A stretch of 64,000 nt of DNA. Origin: Rhizobium sp. BT04. Its GTDB lineage: Bacteria; Pseudomonadota; Alphaproteobacteria; Rhizobiales; Rhizobiaceae. The notes under the pieces were generated by a model. The model had not been told where the DNA came from. It did no database searches and saw only the letters and a program-made list of their open reading frames with translations. Position 1 is the stretch's first letter. The number at the start of each line of letters is the position of its first letter. The position numbers and the translations under genes were made by a program. Shown one piece after another: positions 53,151 through 63,283 of the stretch. The DNA is taken from positions 135,473 through 199,472 of the forward strand of contig NZ_CP125649.1 in assembly GCF_030053135.1 (NCBI RefSeq), given 5' to 3'.

Positions 53151-54482
53151 ATGGCAGTCACAATGCCTTACGGCGGCTGGACGGCGTTGATTGATGACAT
53201 CGTGGGCGGCAGGTGGAGCAACCCGGAAACGGGCATGCTGGCATCCGTTCCCTACGAGAAGATCGTCATTGAAGAGAGCCTGGACGGTCGCGAGGCAGCG
53301 CTGGTTGCTGGCCTTGAGCTAGGCGATCGCTATACGGTTGTTGCAGATGCCGATACCTGGGATGCGATGGGCTCGCGCGTGGCGAAGGCACTGGGTTCGC
53401 TTGCTCCGGTGGATACCGTTATCCTCGAGCATCCCCATGCGGACATGGCCAATGTTGCAGATCTGAGCGAAAGGCTGGCCGGCGCCGAAGGCGTCGTGGC
53501 TGTTGGCTCCGGCACGATCAACGATCTCTGCAAGTTCGTTACCGGCCGCACCAATCGCCGCTATGCCGTGTTCGGTACGGCGGCCTCGATGAACGGATAT
53601 ACGTCTACGACGGCTTCGATCACGCTGAAAAGCGGTCTGAAAGTGTCTTTGCCGTCCCATGCACCGTCCGGCTTCTTTATCGATCTCAACGTCAATGCCG
53701 CAGCTCCGGCCTATCTCTCGGCCGCCGGCTTTGCCGATTGCCTCGTGCGTTCGGTGGCGCAGGTTGACTGGTGGATGTCTCACAGGCTGATCGGCAGCCT
53801 TTATTCCACGGTACCCTACATCATTCAGGATGCAGATGAGCAGGAGCTCAATACACGCGCCAAGGGTATCGCCAACGGCGATATCGCCGCCAATGGTTAC
53901 CTGCACCGGGTGCTGACAATGTGCGGTCTCGGCGTGTCCTTCACGGGCATGTCGAACCACGGTTCGATGGGTGAACACCAGGTGTCACACTATATAGACT
54001 GCTTTGCCGGAGAGAAGCATCCGGGGACCTTGCATGGCCAGCAGGTCGGCGTTGCGACCCTCTCGATGGCAAGGTTGCAACGCCTATTCCTCGATAGCGA
54101 AAAGCCACCGGTGATCCGCCCCACCAAGATCGACCGAGAGGGTATGAACGCCCGCATGGGCCACGAGATTGCTGCCCAATGCTGGCAAGAAATCCAGCCG
54201 AAGGCCTTCGATGCGCGGGCCGCCGCTGAAATCAACGAAAAGCTGGCCGATATCTGGCCGACGCTGCGCCAAGAGCTGAAAGCCTTTGCGCTTCCGGTTG
54301 AAGACATGGAGCAGCTTCTAAGAGATGCCGGAGGCCCGATGACATCAGCCGATCTCGGCTTACCAGTGGAAACATACAGAGAGGCGCTCGTGCATTGCCG
54401 CGAAATGCGCAATCGCTACGCCTTCCTCGATATAGCCGCCGATGCGGGGCTGCTCGAGGACTTCGCTGCCGGGGAGGTGTAG
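53151..54482 (+). CDS. sn-glycerol-1-phosphate dehydrogenase family protein
   Basis: The 443-residue protein starts MAVTMPYGGWTALIDDIVGG after AAAGGAGG; longer frames run into the promoter. It is an AraM/EgsA-like metal-dependent dehydrogenase: VAVGSGTINDLCKFVTGRTN (NAD site), AVFGTAASMNGYTSTTASIT, then FADCLVRSVAQVDWW and the metal-ligand block MSNHGSMGEHQVSHYID. The C-terminal 100 residues extend the usual fold. It probably oxidises a polyol phosphate in the pathway controlled by the adjacent SorC protein. Confidence 0.85.
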   Translation: MAVTMPYGGWTALIDDIVGGRWSNPETGMLASVPYEKIVIEESLDGREAALVAGLELGDRYTVVADADTWDAMGSRVAKALGSLAPVDTVILEHPHADMANVADLSERLAGAEGVVAVGSGTINDLCKFVTGRTNRRYAVFGTAASMNGYTSTTASITLKSGLKVSLPSHAPSGFFIDLNVNAAAPAYLSAAGFADCLVRSVAQVDWWMSHRLIGSLYSTVPYIIQDADEQELNTRAKGIANGDIAANGYLHRVLTMCGLGVSFTGMSNHGSMGEHQVSHYIDCFAGEKHPGTLHGQQVGVATLSMARLQRLFLDSEKPPVIRPTKIDREGMNARMGHEIAAQCWQEIQPKAFDARAAAEINEKLADIWPTLRQELKAFALPVEDMEQLLRDAGGPMTSADLGLPVETYREALVHCREMRNRYAFLDIAADAGLLEDFAAGEV

Positions 54483-54485
54483 GCC

Positions 54486-55291
54486 ATGCGCCCGGTTGCC
54501 GAGATGCCGAAAGATGTCGCTGGCGCGGTTCGCGTGCTTTTTGCTGACATCGACGACACGTTGACTAATGAGGGGCGGCTGCCTGCTGTCGCCTATGATG
54601 CGCTCGAGCGGCTGAGTGCGGCCGGCATCGCCGTTGCCCCAATTACCGGCCGGCCGGCGGGTTGGTGTGACATGATCGCCCGCATGTGGCCTGTCGTCGG
54701 CGTGGTCGGCGAAAACGGCGCTTTCTATTTCGCCTATGACGAGGAAGCACGTCGTATGCGCCGCAGTTTTGCGATCGGCGAAACACAACGCACCGCCGAT
54801 CGCCAACGGCTGGCGCGGGTCGGTGACCGAATTCTGTCGGAAGTTCCCGGCGCTGCAATTTCTGCTGATCAACTTTACCGTGAGGCCGACCTCGCCATTG
54901 ATGTCTGCGAGGATATCCAGCCGCTTGCCAACACCGATGTCGATCGTATCAAGCATATTTTCGAGAAAGAGGGAGCCGTTGCAAAAATCTCTTCGATCCA
55001 TGTCAACGGCTGGTATGGCGCCTATAACAAGCTGACCACGAGCCGCCGGTTTGCGGCCGATATTCTCGGCATGGATATCGATGCCGAGAAGGATCGTATC
55101 GTCTTTGTCGGGGACAGCCCCAACGACGCTCCCATGTTCGGTTTCTTTCCAAACGCCTGCGGCGTCGCCAATGTTCTGGATTTTCGAGGAACCTCGATAG
55201 CGAGCCGACCTATGTCGCGGCCAGGAAGGGAGGCTATGGATTCGTCGCGGTGGTGAACCGCATCCTAGAAGCACGGGGACAGGCGGCATGA
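54486..55291 (+). pseudogene. HAD-IIB hydrolase, frameshifted near the 3' end
   Basis: The protein begins MRPVAEMPKDVAGAVRVLFA with the HAD motif FADIDDTLTNEG (DxDDT) and the late motif FVGDSPNDAPMFGFF. Near 55190 the frame slips. The open frame ends in unrelated residues at 55256, whereas another frame continues SEPTYVAARKGGYGFVAVVN to a natural stop at 55291 that overlaps the next start by 4 bases. The core and catalytic residues are intact, so partial activity is possible. It lies 3 bases after the dehydrogenase gene. Confidence 0.75.
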
Positions 55292-55611
55292 GCGGCTCGG
55301 TTTACGATATCGCGATCATCGGTGCCGGCATCATCGGCGCATCGTTATGCGATGGCCAAGGGCGGCATCGCCGCCAGCGCGGTTCTCTGCTTCATCTTTT
55401 CGTGGACGGAATTCCTGTTCGTGCTGACGCTGACGCAGACGGGCCTCAAAACGGTTCCGGTCGTGTCTTCGACCTTCGTGACCTCCATCGGTACCGCATG
55501 GGGCAACATGGCAGCGCTTGGCGCAGCCGCTATCGTTCCGCCTTTATCGTCATTCTGCTGGTGCAGCGCCACCTGGTTCGCGGCCTCGCCATGGGGTCGC
55601 TCAAACAATAG
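55288..55611 (+). pseudogene. glpD 5' end fused by deletion to an ABC permease 3' end
   Basis: The start MSGSVYDIAIIGAGIIGAS is the FAD-binding N-terminus of a GlpD-like dehydrogenase. After 19 residues the sequence switches to an ABC sugar permease C-terminus (AMAKGGIAASAVLCFIFSWT, then LKTVPVVSSTFVTSIGTAWG) in another frame. A further frameshift near 55540 precedes the natural end VQRHLVRGLAMGSLKQ. A deletion has removed the rest of glpD and most of the permease gene or genes. Confidence 0.75.
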
Positions 55612-55703
55612 AAAAAGAAGGGAATGGGCCTGGAGGAGGCCTGCTCCCGGCAAACGAGAAATTCGGCCCAAGCCCGGTCCCGGATATGGAGAAGGAAGAA
55701 AGC

Positions 55704-56261
55704 ATGAATGAACATGACAGAAAATCCTATCTCGCCCTGGTGACGGATCGTTTCGTCCACGGTCGCTCCCAGACCACGGTTTCCGGGCTTTGCGAAGCCG
55801 TCATTCCGCCGCAACCGATCGCGCTGCACAAGCCGGAAGAGTGCGGTTATGGTGAAATCCCGGGTGCTGGCCACCAGGGCGGCTCTTTGCTCGCAGTCTC
55901 CAAATATTCGAAGAGTCCGGACGCCGCATGGCTGTTCATGCAATGGGCGACCTGCGCCGATAGACAGGCTCTCATCACTACGCTTGGCGGTGGAACAGGC
56001 CCCACACGCGCATCCGTCTATGACGACCCGCGCGTCAAGGGCAACGCCCGCGTCGGCGCCGGCACGACGCGGCATCTGCCGGTCGTGCGGGAAACGATCG
56101 CCAAATATATGGGATCGGAACCGGGTCTCCCGGAATGGGCGCAGATTTCGTCCGACACCATCCCTGTGAGCCTCGGCAAGTATTTCGCCGGCAGCTATGG
56201 CTCGCAGAAGGAAGCGATGGATGACATCGCCACGCAGATAGAGACCGTTATGAAGGGCTGA
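55704..56261 (+). pseudogene. ABC transporter substrate-binding protein, internally deleted
   Basis: A good ribosome site precedes MNEHDRKSYLALVTDRFVHG, which looks like the start of a solute-binding protein. After about 21 residues the sequence jumps to the C-terminal third (GYGEIPGAGHQGGSLLAVSK, SPDAAWLFMQWATCADRQAL). The frame stays open to the natural stop at 56261, giving 185 residues instead of the usual 500 or more. It cannot bind substrate normally. Confidence 0.7.
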
Positions 56262-56329
56262 TGACAGAAGTGGGAAGCGGCGGCGCAACCGCGATGCCCC
56301 TTCCTCAGACACTTCGCTGGAGAAAGAGG

Positions 56330-57064
56330 ATGGAGAATGTGGTGGACAAACCTTTGATCGCAATTACCGGTGCGAGTTCCGGCATTGGCGAGGCCGTGGC
56401 CCGGGCGTTTTCCGCGGCCGGCCACCCGTTGCTGCTGATTGCCCGCAGGCTGGACCGGCTGCAGAAGCTCTCCCTGCCCAACGCGGTGCTGAAGCAGGCC
56501 GATGTGCGCGACCGCGAAGCGCTGGTTGAAGCTGTCAAAGCCGCCGAGACCCAGCATGGACCGGTGGACATGATGTTTGCCAACGCCGGCATCGCCCGGC
56601 TCGGAGATATCGCCCGTCAGCCGCCTGAAGAATGGGACGAAATGATCGACATAAACACCAAGGGCGTGATGAACAGCGTCCATGCGGTTATGAACGGCAT
56701 GATCGAGCGCAAGCACGGGACGCTGATGATGATGAGCTCGATCGCCGGGCGGAAGGTTTATCCCGATCATACCGTCTATTGTGGCACCAAGTTCTTTGTC
56801 CATGCCGTCTCGGAAAGCCTGCGCGAATATCTGTCGCCGCATAATGTCCGCGTCATCGTCATCTCACCGGGCATTATCGATACGGAGGTGCTGGACAGCG
56901 TGCGCGACGAGACGACGCTTGCCAACTACAAGGCGAACAAGGCCGAGATCGGCGGCGGTATTTCGGCGGATATCGTGGCGGAACTGATCCTCGACGCCTA
57001 CCAGAAGCCGCAGCGCGCCATCGTCCAGGAAATCGTCATCACGCCAACCCGGCAGAAGTATTGA
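56330..57064 (+). CDS. short-chain dehydrogenase/reductase
   Basis: The 244-residue protein starts MENVVDKPLIAITGASSGIG with GGAG upstream. It has the SDR nucleotide motif TGASSGIG, the NAG motif (FANAGIARLG) and catalytic Ser and Tyr-x-x-x-Lys (MSSIAGRKVYPDHTVYCGTK). It probably oxidises a polyol or reduces a keto-sugar for the pathway. It appears intact among broken neighbours. Confidence 0.88.
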   Translation: MENVVDKPLIAITGASSGIGEAVARAFSAAGHPLLLIARRLDRLQKLSLPNAVLKQADVRDREALVEAVKAAETQHGPVDMMFANAGIARLGDIARQPPEEWDEMIDINTKGVMNSVHAVMNGMIERKHGTLMMMSSIAGRKVYPDHTVYCGTKFFVHAVSESLREYLSPHNVRVIVISPGIIDTEVLDSVRDETTLANYKANKAEIGGGISADIVAELILDAYQKPQRAIVQEIVITPTRQKY

Positions 57065-57123
57065 AACGTGGCGGCCACCCTCCTCCATCAGGGGCAGGCT
57101 GCGCAAACGGAGTTAACACCCCC

Positions 57124-58183
57124 ATGGCGACCGTGGTATATCAGCGCATCGGAAAGTACTTCGGCGCCTTTACGATCATGCGAGACATCTCGTTCAAGAT
57201 TGAAGGCCATGAGTTCGTTGTTCTGCTCGGGCCGTCGGGCTGTGGCAAGACGACTTTGCTGCGCATGACGGCGGGCCTCGAGACCGTCACGGAAGGCGAC
57301 TTGCTGATTGATGGCAAGCGCGTGAATGACGTGCACCCGCGCGACCGCTCGATCGCGATGGTGTTCCAGAACGCTTTACCCGACGATGAAGGTCTACGAC
57401 AATATCGCCTTCTCTCTCGAAGTCGCCAAAGTGCCCGCCGCGGACATCAAGAGGCGTGTCGAGTGGGCCGCGGCGACGTTGAAGCTGACGGATTATCTCG
57501 GCCGCTACCCGAAGGAGCTTTCCGGTGGTCAGCGCCAGCGTGTCGCCATGGGCCGCGCCATGGTGCGTGAGGCAGCGGTGTTTCTCTTCGACGAACCTCT
57601 TTCGAACCTCGATGCGAAGCTGCGCGCGCATATCCGTACCGAAATCCGTCAGCTGCACAACCGGTTGAAAACCACCACCATCTACGTGACCCACGAGCAG
57701 GTCGAGGCCATGACAATGGCGGGCAAGATCGTCGTTATGCGTGCCGGCAAGATCAAGCAGATAGGTTCTAACGACGACGTCTATGACAGGCCGGAAAGCA
57801 AATATGTCGCGGATTTCATCGGCTCCTCGGCCATCAACTTCCTCCCCGGAACGGTCGTCGTGGCCGATGGCGTTCCCGCCGTCGACACGGCGACCGGACG
57901 GGTGCCGCTGGATGCGTCCACGCGGGAAAAGCCGGGGCAGTCGGTCGTGATCGGATTGCGCCCGACCGATCTCCAGGTCGATCCCGCCGGACCGCTTGCG
58001 GCTAAATCGATCCTGCTGGAGCGTCTGGGGCATGACGCGCAGTTGTTCTGCGAAGGGCCGGATGGCCGGTTCGTCGCGGTGGTTGACAAGGCCGCGCGGC
58101 TCGCGCCCGGAAGCGACGTCCGCTTCACCGTGCCCACGTCCAAAGTTCACGTTTTCGATACTGCTACCGAGGCGCGCATCTAG
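57124..58183 (+). pseudogene. ABC sugar transporter ATPase, 5-base deletion
   Basis: The N-terminal part has Walker A LLGPSGCGKTTLLRM and ends at the Q-loop MVFQN near 57370. The sequence continues in another frame with YPTMKVYDNIAFSLEVAKVP, signature LSGGQRQRVAMG, Walker B FLFDEPLSNLDAK and a TOBE-like C-terminus. Compared with the family block QNYALYPTM, the deletion is about 5 bases at 57370-57376. Otherwise it is a UgpC/GlpS-like importer ATPase. Confidence 0.8.
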
Positions 58184-58256
58184 GTTCGCGGGCTCTTCCA
58201 ATCACAGGTTTATCGCGCCGTGCCGGACCCGCCGGGCGGTCAGGAAAGGAACTTTT

Positions 58257-60305
58257 ATGAAATCGCGCTGGTCGGTATCCGAATTTGCCTCGGTGGTCGA
58301 TGGATACGTCGCCAAAGGTATCAACCGTGACCTCGCCATCCGCACCTACACGACCCGGTTGCTCGGCTGCGACCCGGAACTGGTTCTGCATGGCGGCGGC
58401 AACACCTCCGTCAAAACCGTTCTGACCGAAATGGATGGATCCGAGGTCGAGGTGCTCGGCGTCAAGGGCAGCGGCTGGGACATGGGCACGATCGAACCCC
58501 AGGGGTTGCCGGCAGTGCGTCTTGAGCCGTTGCGCGCCATGGTCGGCTTCGAAACGCTCTCCGATGACGACATGGTGATGCTACAAAGACGATTGCTGAT
58601 CGATCCCTCTGCCCCCAATCCCTCCGTCGAGGCGATCCTGCATGCCCTGCTCCCGTTCAAGCACATAGACCACACCCATGCGAACGCCATCGTATCCCTG
58701 ACCAACCAGCCCCATGGCGAAGACATCATCCGCGAGCTCTTCCCGGACTCGATTATCGTTCCCTATGTCATGCCAGGCTTCGATCTCGCCAAGGTCTGCG
58801 ATGCTGCCTACCGCGCCAATCCCAAGGGCGATGGCATGATCCTCTTAAAACATGGCATCTTCACATGGTCGGAAGATCCGCGCACTTCCTATGAGGATAT
58901 GATCGCGAAGATAGATCAGGCAAAAAAACGTATCGCCAAGGGGAGGGCGAAGCCGTTCCAGAGCGTCAGCGTACCGGGAGGACTGGCCGATACTGCCGAT
59001 ATTGCCCCGATCCTGCGTGGTGCGCTGGCGGTCGACACGGGCCAGGACGGCGAACCCAGACGCTTCGTGTTGGAACACCGCTCAAGCGAACGAATCCTCG
59101 ATTTCTGCAATTCGGACAAGGTCGAAAGCCTCGTGCGCCGTGGCAATGCGACCCCGGAACACGTCATTCACATCAAGCGCTTTGGCGTGGCGCTCCCGGC
59201 GCCCCGGAAAGACAAGCTTGAGGAGTGGGCTGCCACGGTGCAGGAAGCGGTTTCCAGCTATGAGGCCGACTACAAGGATTACTTCGCCCGCAACAATCTT
59301 CGCGCGGGCGGGATCAAGCGAATGCTCGATCCGAAGCCGCGTGTCTTCTATGTTGCTGGACTGGGCCTCTTTGCCGCCGGCGCGGCGCACAAGAATGCGA
59401 TAGTGGCTGCCGATGTCGCGGAGGCAACAATCGAGGTCATCAGCAATGCCGAGGGGATCGATGCCTTCGAGGCCCTTTCGGAAGCCGATCTCTTCGATAT
59501 CGAGTATTGGTCGCTTGAACAGGTCAAGCTTATCAAGGTCCAGGAAAAGCCCTTGACACGGCAGGTAGCGATCGTAACGGGTGCGGCAAGCGGCCTCGGT
59601 CTGTCGGTCGCCGAAGCGTTAAAGGCGGAGGGCGCCGATGTCGCGCTGTTCGACATCTCGGAAGAGCCGCTGAAGGTGGCCGCGAAACGTCTAGGTGCGC
59701 TGCCCGTCGTCTGCGATGTGACCAACCCCGATGCAGTAGATCGCGCCGTGGCGGAGGTTGCCCGTCATTACGGCGGCGTCGACATCCTGATTTCCAATGC
59801 CGGAGCGGCTTTTCAGGGCAAGCTTCTCTCCGTCGACGAGGCCACGTTCCGCATGGCGTTTGAGCTGAATTTCTGGGGCCATCACTATGTCGCCCGGGCT
59901 GCCGTTCGCATCATGGAAAAGCAGGGAACCGGCGGTGCCTTGGTCTTCAATGTCTCGAAACAGGCGGTCAATCCGGGTGCTGATTTCGGTCCCTATGGCA
60001 CGTCCAAAGCAGCGCTGATGGCGCTAATGCGGCAATATGCGGTTGAACACGGTGCATCCGGCATCACGTCGAATGCGGTCAATGCCGACCGCATTCGTAC
60101 CGGCCTGATGACCGACCAGATGGTGGAGGATCGCTCCAAGGCGCGCGGCCTGCCCCCGGAGGAATACATGCGCGGCAACATGCTGAAGCGGGAGGTGACC
60201 GCCGCAGACGTGGCCGCCGCCTTCCTGCATCTCGCCAAGGCGCGCGCCTCGACAGGGGCAGTTATCACCGTGGACGGCGGAAACGTCGCCGCGATGATGC
60301 GATAA
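58257..60305 (+). CDS. bifunctional aldolase/short-chain dehydrogenase (RhaD-like)
   Basis: This 682-residue protein starts MKSRWSVSEFASVVDGYVAK after GAAAGGAA. The N-terminal half is a class II aldolase domain (LHGGGNTSVKT, HIDHTHANAIVSL, ILLKHGIFTW). The C-terminal half is an SDR (AIVTGAASGLGLSVAEALKA, SNAGAAFQG, YGTSKAAL). Such fusions act on 1-phosphates of rhamnulose-type ketoses or related polyol phosphates. It is the largest intact enzyme of the locus, and its substrate here is unknown. Confidence 0.88.
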   Translation: MKSRWSVSEFASVVDGYVAKGINRDLAIRTYTTRLLGCDPELVLHGGGNTSVKTVLTEMDGSEVEVLGVKGSGWDMGTIEPQGLPAVRLEPLRAMVGFETLSDDDMVMLQRRLLIDPSAPNPSVEAILHALLPFKHIDHTHANAIVSLTNQPHGEDIIRELFPDSIIVPYVMPGFDLAKVCDAAYRANPKGDGMILLKHGIFTWSEDPRTSYEDMIAKIDQAKKRIAKGRAKPFQSVSVPGGLADTADIAPILRGALAVDTGQDGEPRRFVLEHRSSERILDFCNSDKVESLVRRGNATPEHVIHIKRFGVALPAPRKDKLEEWAATVQEAVSSYEADYKDYFARNNLRAGGIKRMLDPKPRVFYVAGLGLFAAGAAHKNAIVAADVAEATIEVISNAEGIDAFEALSEADLFDIEYWSLEQVKLIKVQEKPLTRQVAIVTGAASGLGLSVAEALKAEGADVALFDISEEPLKVAAKRLGALPVVCDVTNPDAVDRAVAEVARHYGGVDILISNAGAAFQGKLLSVDEATFRMAFELNFWGHHYVARAAVRIMEKQGTGGALVFNVSKQAVNPGADFGPYGTSKAALMALMRQYAVEHGASGITSNAVNADRIRTGLMTDQMVEDRSKARGLPPEEYMRGNMLKREVTAADVAAAFLHLAKARASTGAVITVDGGNVAAMMR

Positions 60306-60381
60306 CGCGCAAACGGCTTTTTCGTAGGCGGCGTGCCGGTCATCGCCGCCATCATCATATGGCATTGGAAGGACATCGGGC

Positions 60382-61405
60382 ATAGCAACCATCCTCATCC
60401 TGGGCGCAGGCGTCATGGGTTCGGCCCTCGCCGTTCCCGCGACCGATAACGGGCACACCGTCCTGCTTGCGGGAACACCGCTCGATGCTGCCATCATCGA
60501 CCGGCTCAAACAGTGGGGTGGCATCCATCCCGAGCTGGACGCACCCCTTTTCGATGCCGTGCAAGTCATTGCCGGTGGGGAACTGACGCCAGCGCATGTG
60601 GAGGCTGCCGATCTCGTTGTCGTCGGCGTGTCCAACCCCGGTATCGAGTGGGTCGCGGATCGGCTGAACGGGCTGCTCGTATCGGAAATACCCATCGCCT
60701 TCGTGACCAAGGGCTGGACCGAGATGGCGGCCGCGTGGTCACCTATGCCGAGACCCTGCCGCGCCGCATCGAGAGGATGTCGGCTTTCATTGGCATCGGC
60801 GGTCCCTGTATCGCGAAAGAGCTGTCCAACCGCTTTCCGACCCTCAGCGTTTATTCTGGCCGTGACCGCGAGGCGACGGAGCGAGCGGTGGAACTGATGC
60901 GCACGCCTTATTATCGTCTTGCGATCACCGACGACGTGACAGGCGTGGAGGCCTGCGCGGCCTTGAAAAACTTCTTTGCCATCGGTGTAAGCGCCATGCA
61001 GACACGCTATCCGGACCCGACGCGACCGGACGGGCAATCCAAAAACCCCACCGCTGGTGTGTTCAATCAGGCAATGCTGGAAATGGCCTCGCTTTGCGAG
61101 CGTATCGGCGGGCACCGCGCCACAGCCTTTGATCTTGCCGGTCTCGGCGACTTGCATGTCACGGTCGGCGGCGGACGCAACAGTAGGCTCGGTCACGGGG
61201 GCTGGGGCACTCGGTTTCCGAAATAAAATCCGGTGAGCTTGCGGGTGAAACGGTGGAAGGCATCGACACGGCTGGCGTTGTTCTCTCCCTGCTGCATCAA
61301 ATCGACAATGCGGAAAACGAATTTCCATTGGCGACCGCCATCACCAATGCCGTGCAGGGAGACGCGAGAATGGTCTTTGATTTTAGCAAGCTCTGCACGC
61401 AGTAG
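60382..61405 (+). pseudogene. gpsA-like glycerol-3-phosphate dehydrogenase, frameshifted
   Basis: The NAD-binding start ILGAGVMGSALAVPATDNGH is followed by a frame change near 60735 (RVVTYAETLPRRIERMSAFI) and another near 61190, after which SEIKSGELAGETVEGIDTAG runs to the stop at 61405. The catalytic-region block VEACAALKNFFAIGVSAMQT survives. No convincing start codon remains. It was probably NAD(P)-dependent. Confidence 0.75.
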
Positions 61406-62035
61406 CTCGGTCGCCTTGAACTGAGTGCTGCGGTGACGATCGTCAGGGTGCTGCCGGCGCCCTTCGCCCAACCGGGAAAGAGCGATGCAAGCTTTCCCAG
61501 TGCATCTTCAGCAAGCACCCGATAGGTCGTTATCTTGCCGCCAAGGACCGAGAGAAGCGGGGCCTTCCCCGGACCGCCATCAAGCTGCGGCAAATTGTCG
61601 CGCGTGGTCTCCTGGGCGTTGGCCGCGCCGTTGTTTAAGCGCCTGTACGACCGAATAGCTCCAGACCACATTCGGCGCGTTTCACATCCTTGCCAAATAG
61701 GAAGAAACTGCCTGCACGAGATAATCGATTTCTTCCGACGAAGCCGCGACGTTCTCGGGAGCAGCATCGTAATCACGATCGGTCGTGCCCACGAGCGTAA
61801 AGTCGTCTTCATAAGGAATGGCGAAGAAGATGCGACCGTCCGGATTCTGGAAAATGTAGCAGCGGTCGTGATCATAAAGCCTGTTGACGACGATATGGCT
61901 GCCCTGAACCAGCCGGATACGATCATTCGTCTTCAGACCAACGACATCGGAGATGACATTGGCAACCCAGGGACCGGCAGCATTCACGAGGGCTTTCGCG
62001 CGCGCCTCCGATTTTTCGCCGGGCTAGCCGTTCGG
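61406..62035 (-). pseudogene. glpD-like FAD dehydrogenase middle/3' remnant
   Basis: On the minus strand, ALVNAAGPWVANVISDVVG, RIRLVQGSHIVVNRLYDHD and FAIPYEDDFTLVGTTDRDYD match GlpD. A frame change leads to LLSVLGGKITTYRVLAEDAL. Both ends are missing. It converges on the gpsA remnant and abuts the protease gene. Confidence 0.75.
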
Positions 62036-62064
62036 TGGGCCTATTAATGCGGGCGCCCTGAAGC

Positions 62065-63141
62065 TTATCGCTCCCTAAAGCGTTCTCTGCTTCTCGAGGA
62101 AGACGCCACTTCCACTCGTGCGTTACTTGGGGCCGTGAGGCGGTCCAGTAAAGCCTGCCGGTCGGCGACGAGGGTGTCGAGGTGCAGCGGCTGGCTCCCG
62201 GGCCGTTCTCCATCAGCCAATCGCGCGGCCAGCGCCCTGGTGGCGTCCACGACAAATACCCCGCAATCGTAGCTGTTGTCCTGCTGGGCCATCCGCACTC
62301 CATCCAAGCGGGCCCCCAGACGTGCTGCCAGCCCCTTTGCAATGGCGCTGTTCAGGGTGCCCAAGGAGTCGTAATGATAGGCGACCGGCTGGCGCCCGCG
62401 CAGATCGACAAACAAAAGCGACCAGTGGGTGCCCCCCGCGCCAGTCCCAGCATTGTTGACCGGAAGGAACACGAAGCTGGCCGTGCCGCTCCCGAAGTTG
62501 GCTCTGCCGCCATCGATGATGTCGTGGAAAGCGGCGGCCGCGTCGGCCGGGTTCCGAGCCATGCGCAAGAAATGGGCCACCGCAGGCGCCACCAACCGTG
62601 TCCGGGCGGCGATGTCGGGACTGGCCCTGCGCAGCGCCTCGCCAAGCAGTGCAAAATCGGCCGCGATATGCTCGTCTTCGAGCAAAGGAGGGATTGGCGC
62701 GCTCCCGACTAGCCGGTTGTCACCAATATGTTCGGCATCAAAAACCGTGTGGGTGACTGATTGGTACCCCGCCTGTTGCGCGTAGGAAGTGACAGGACCT
62801 GCCCTGACTTGATCTTCAAGCCTGATCTGCCGGTTCCCCGTTCCAAAAGCAGCCCTCCTGGTGTCGATGGGCGACAACTCACTGACATCCGCCAAATCGG
62901 ATTCGGCTAAATCGGGAACGTCCTTGGGGCTTGCTTGCGATGACCTCTGCGCCTCCGCTGAGGTACTGTATTCAAGGCCGCCAAGCGCCGCATCGGCTGG
63001 ACGGCGTTTGCTTGCGGATCGAGATGGCGCCACCGTCGGCCGCTGCCGGCGGTAGGACGATTTGGCTTCGCTCCCCTGTTGGCAAGGCTGCGGAGAGCAT
63101 CGGGTTTGCTCGGCTGATGAACTGGTTCGTCGCGCCAGCAA
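62065..63141 (-). CDS. Ulp1/C48-family cysteine protease (NopD/XopD-type effector), 5'-truncated
   Basis: The open frame has a complete C48 catalytic set: His239 in GGTHWSLLFVD, Asp258 in AYHYDSLG, Gln286/287 and Cys293 in MAQQDNSYDCGVF. Proteins of this type are type III effectors of rhizobia and Xanthomonas that remove SUMO or ubiquitin-like proteins in plant cells. The first 45 codons (63141-63008, TTG start) lie over a virB11 fragment in another frame, so the native N-terminus with secretion signal is lost. It is probably a remnant. Confidence 0.8.
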   Translation of the reverse strand: MLARRTSSSAEQTRCSPQPCQQGSEAKSSYRRQRPTVAPSRSASKRRPADAALGGLEYSTSAEAQRSSQASPKDVPDLAESDLADVSELSPIDTRRAAFGTGNRQIRLEDQVRAGPVTSYAQQAGYQSVTHTVFDAEHIGDNRLVGSAPIPPLLEDEHIAADFALLGEALRRASPDIAARTRLVAPAVAHFLRMARNPADAAAAFHDIIDGGRANFGSGTASFVFLPVNNAGTGAGGTHWSLLFVDLRGRQPVAYHYDSLGTLNSAIAKGLAARLGARLDGVRMAQQDNSYDCGVFVVDATRALAARLADGERPGSQPLHLDTLVADRQALLDRLTAPSNARVEVASSSRSRERFRER

Positions 63142-63202
63142 CGCGTTCGCCGATGTTCTTGATCTCGGCCGCGGTCAGCGACGGAATTTCATGATACTCC
63201 AT
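63008..63202 (-). pseudogene. virB11-like ATPase fragment
   Basis: MEYHEIPSLTAAEIKNIGER, NQFISRANPMLSAALPTGER and QIVLPPAAADGGAISIRKQ match the N-terminal domain of VirB11 of VirB/Trw-type secretion systems. It is distinct from TrbB in this window. The Walker motifs are missing. It is fused to the protease remnant on one side and lies near traI remnants on the other. Confidence 0.7.
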
Positions 63203-63283
63203 CACATCGGAATACGCACCAAACCTTTGGCTTGGTTGATGGCCTGTTGCTCGGTCAGCTTCGTCGGCCTCGTGAGCCCGGTC

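Noticed and set aside
60024..61328. Open frame of 434 codons opposite the aldolase fusion and gpsA remnant
   Set aside because: Low-complexity translation and the plus-strand homologies explain the region.
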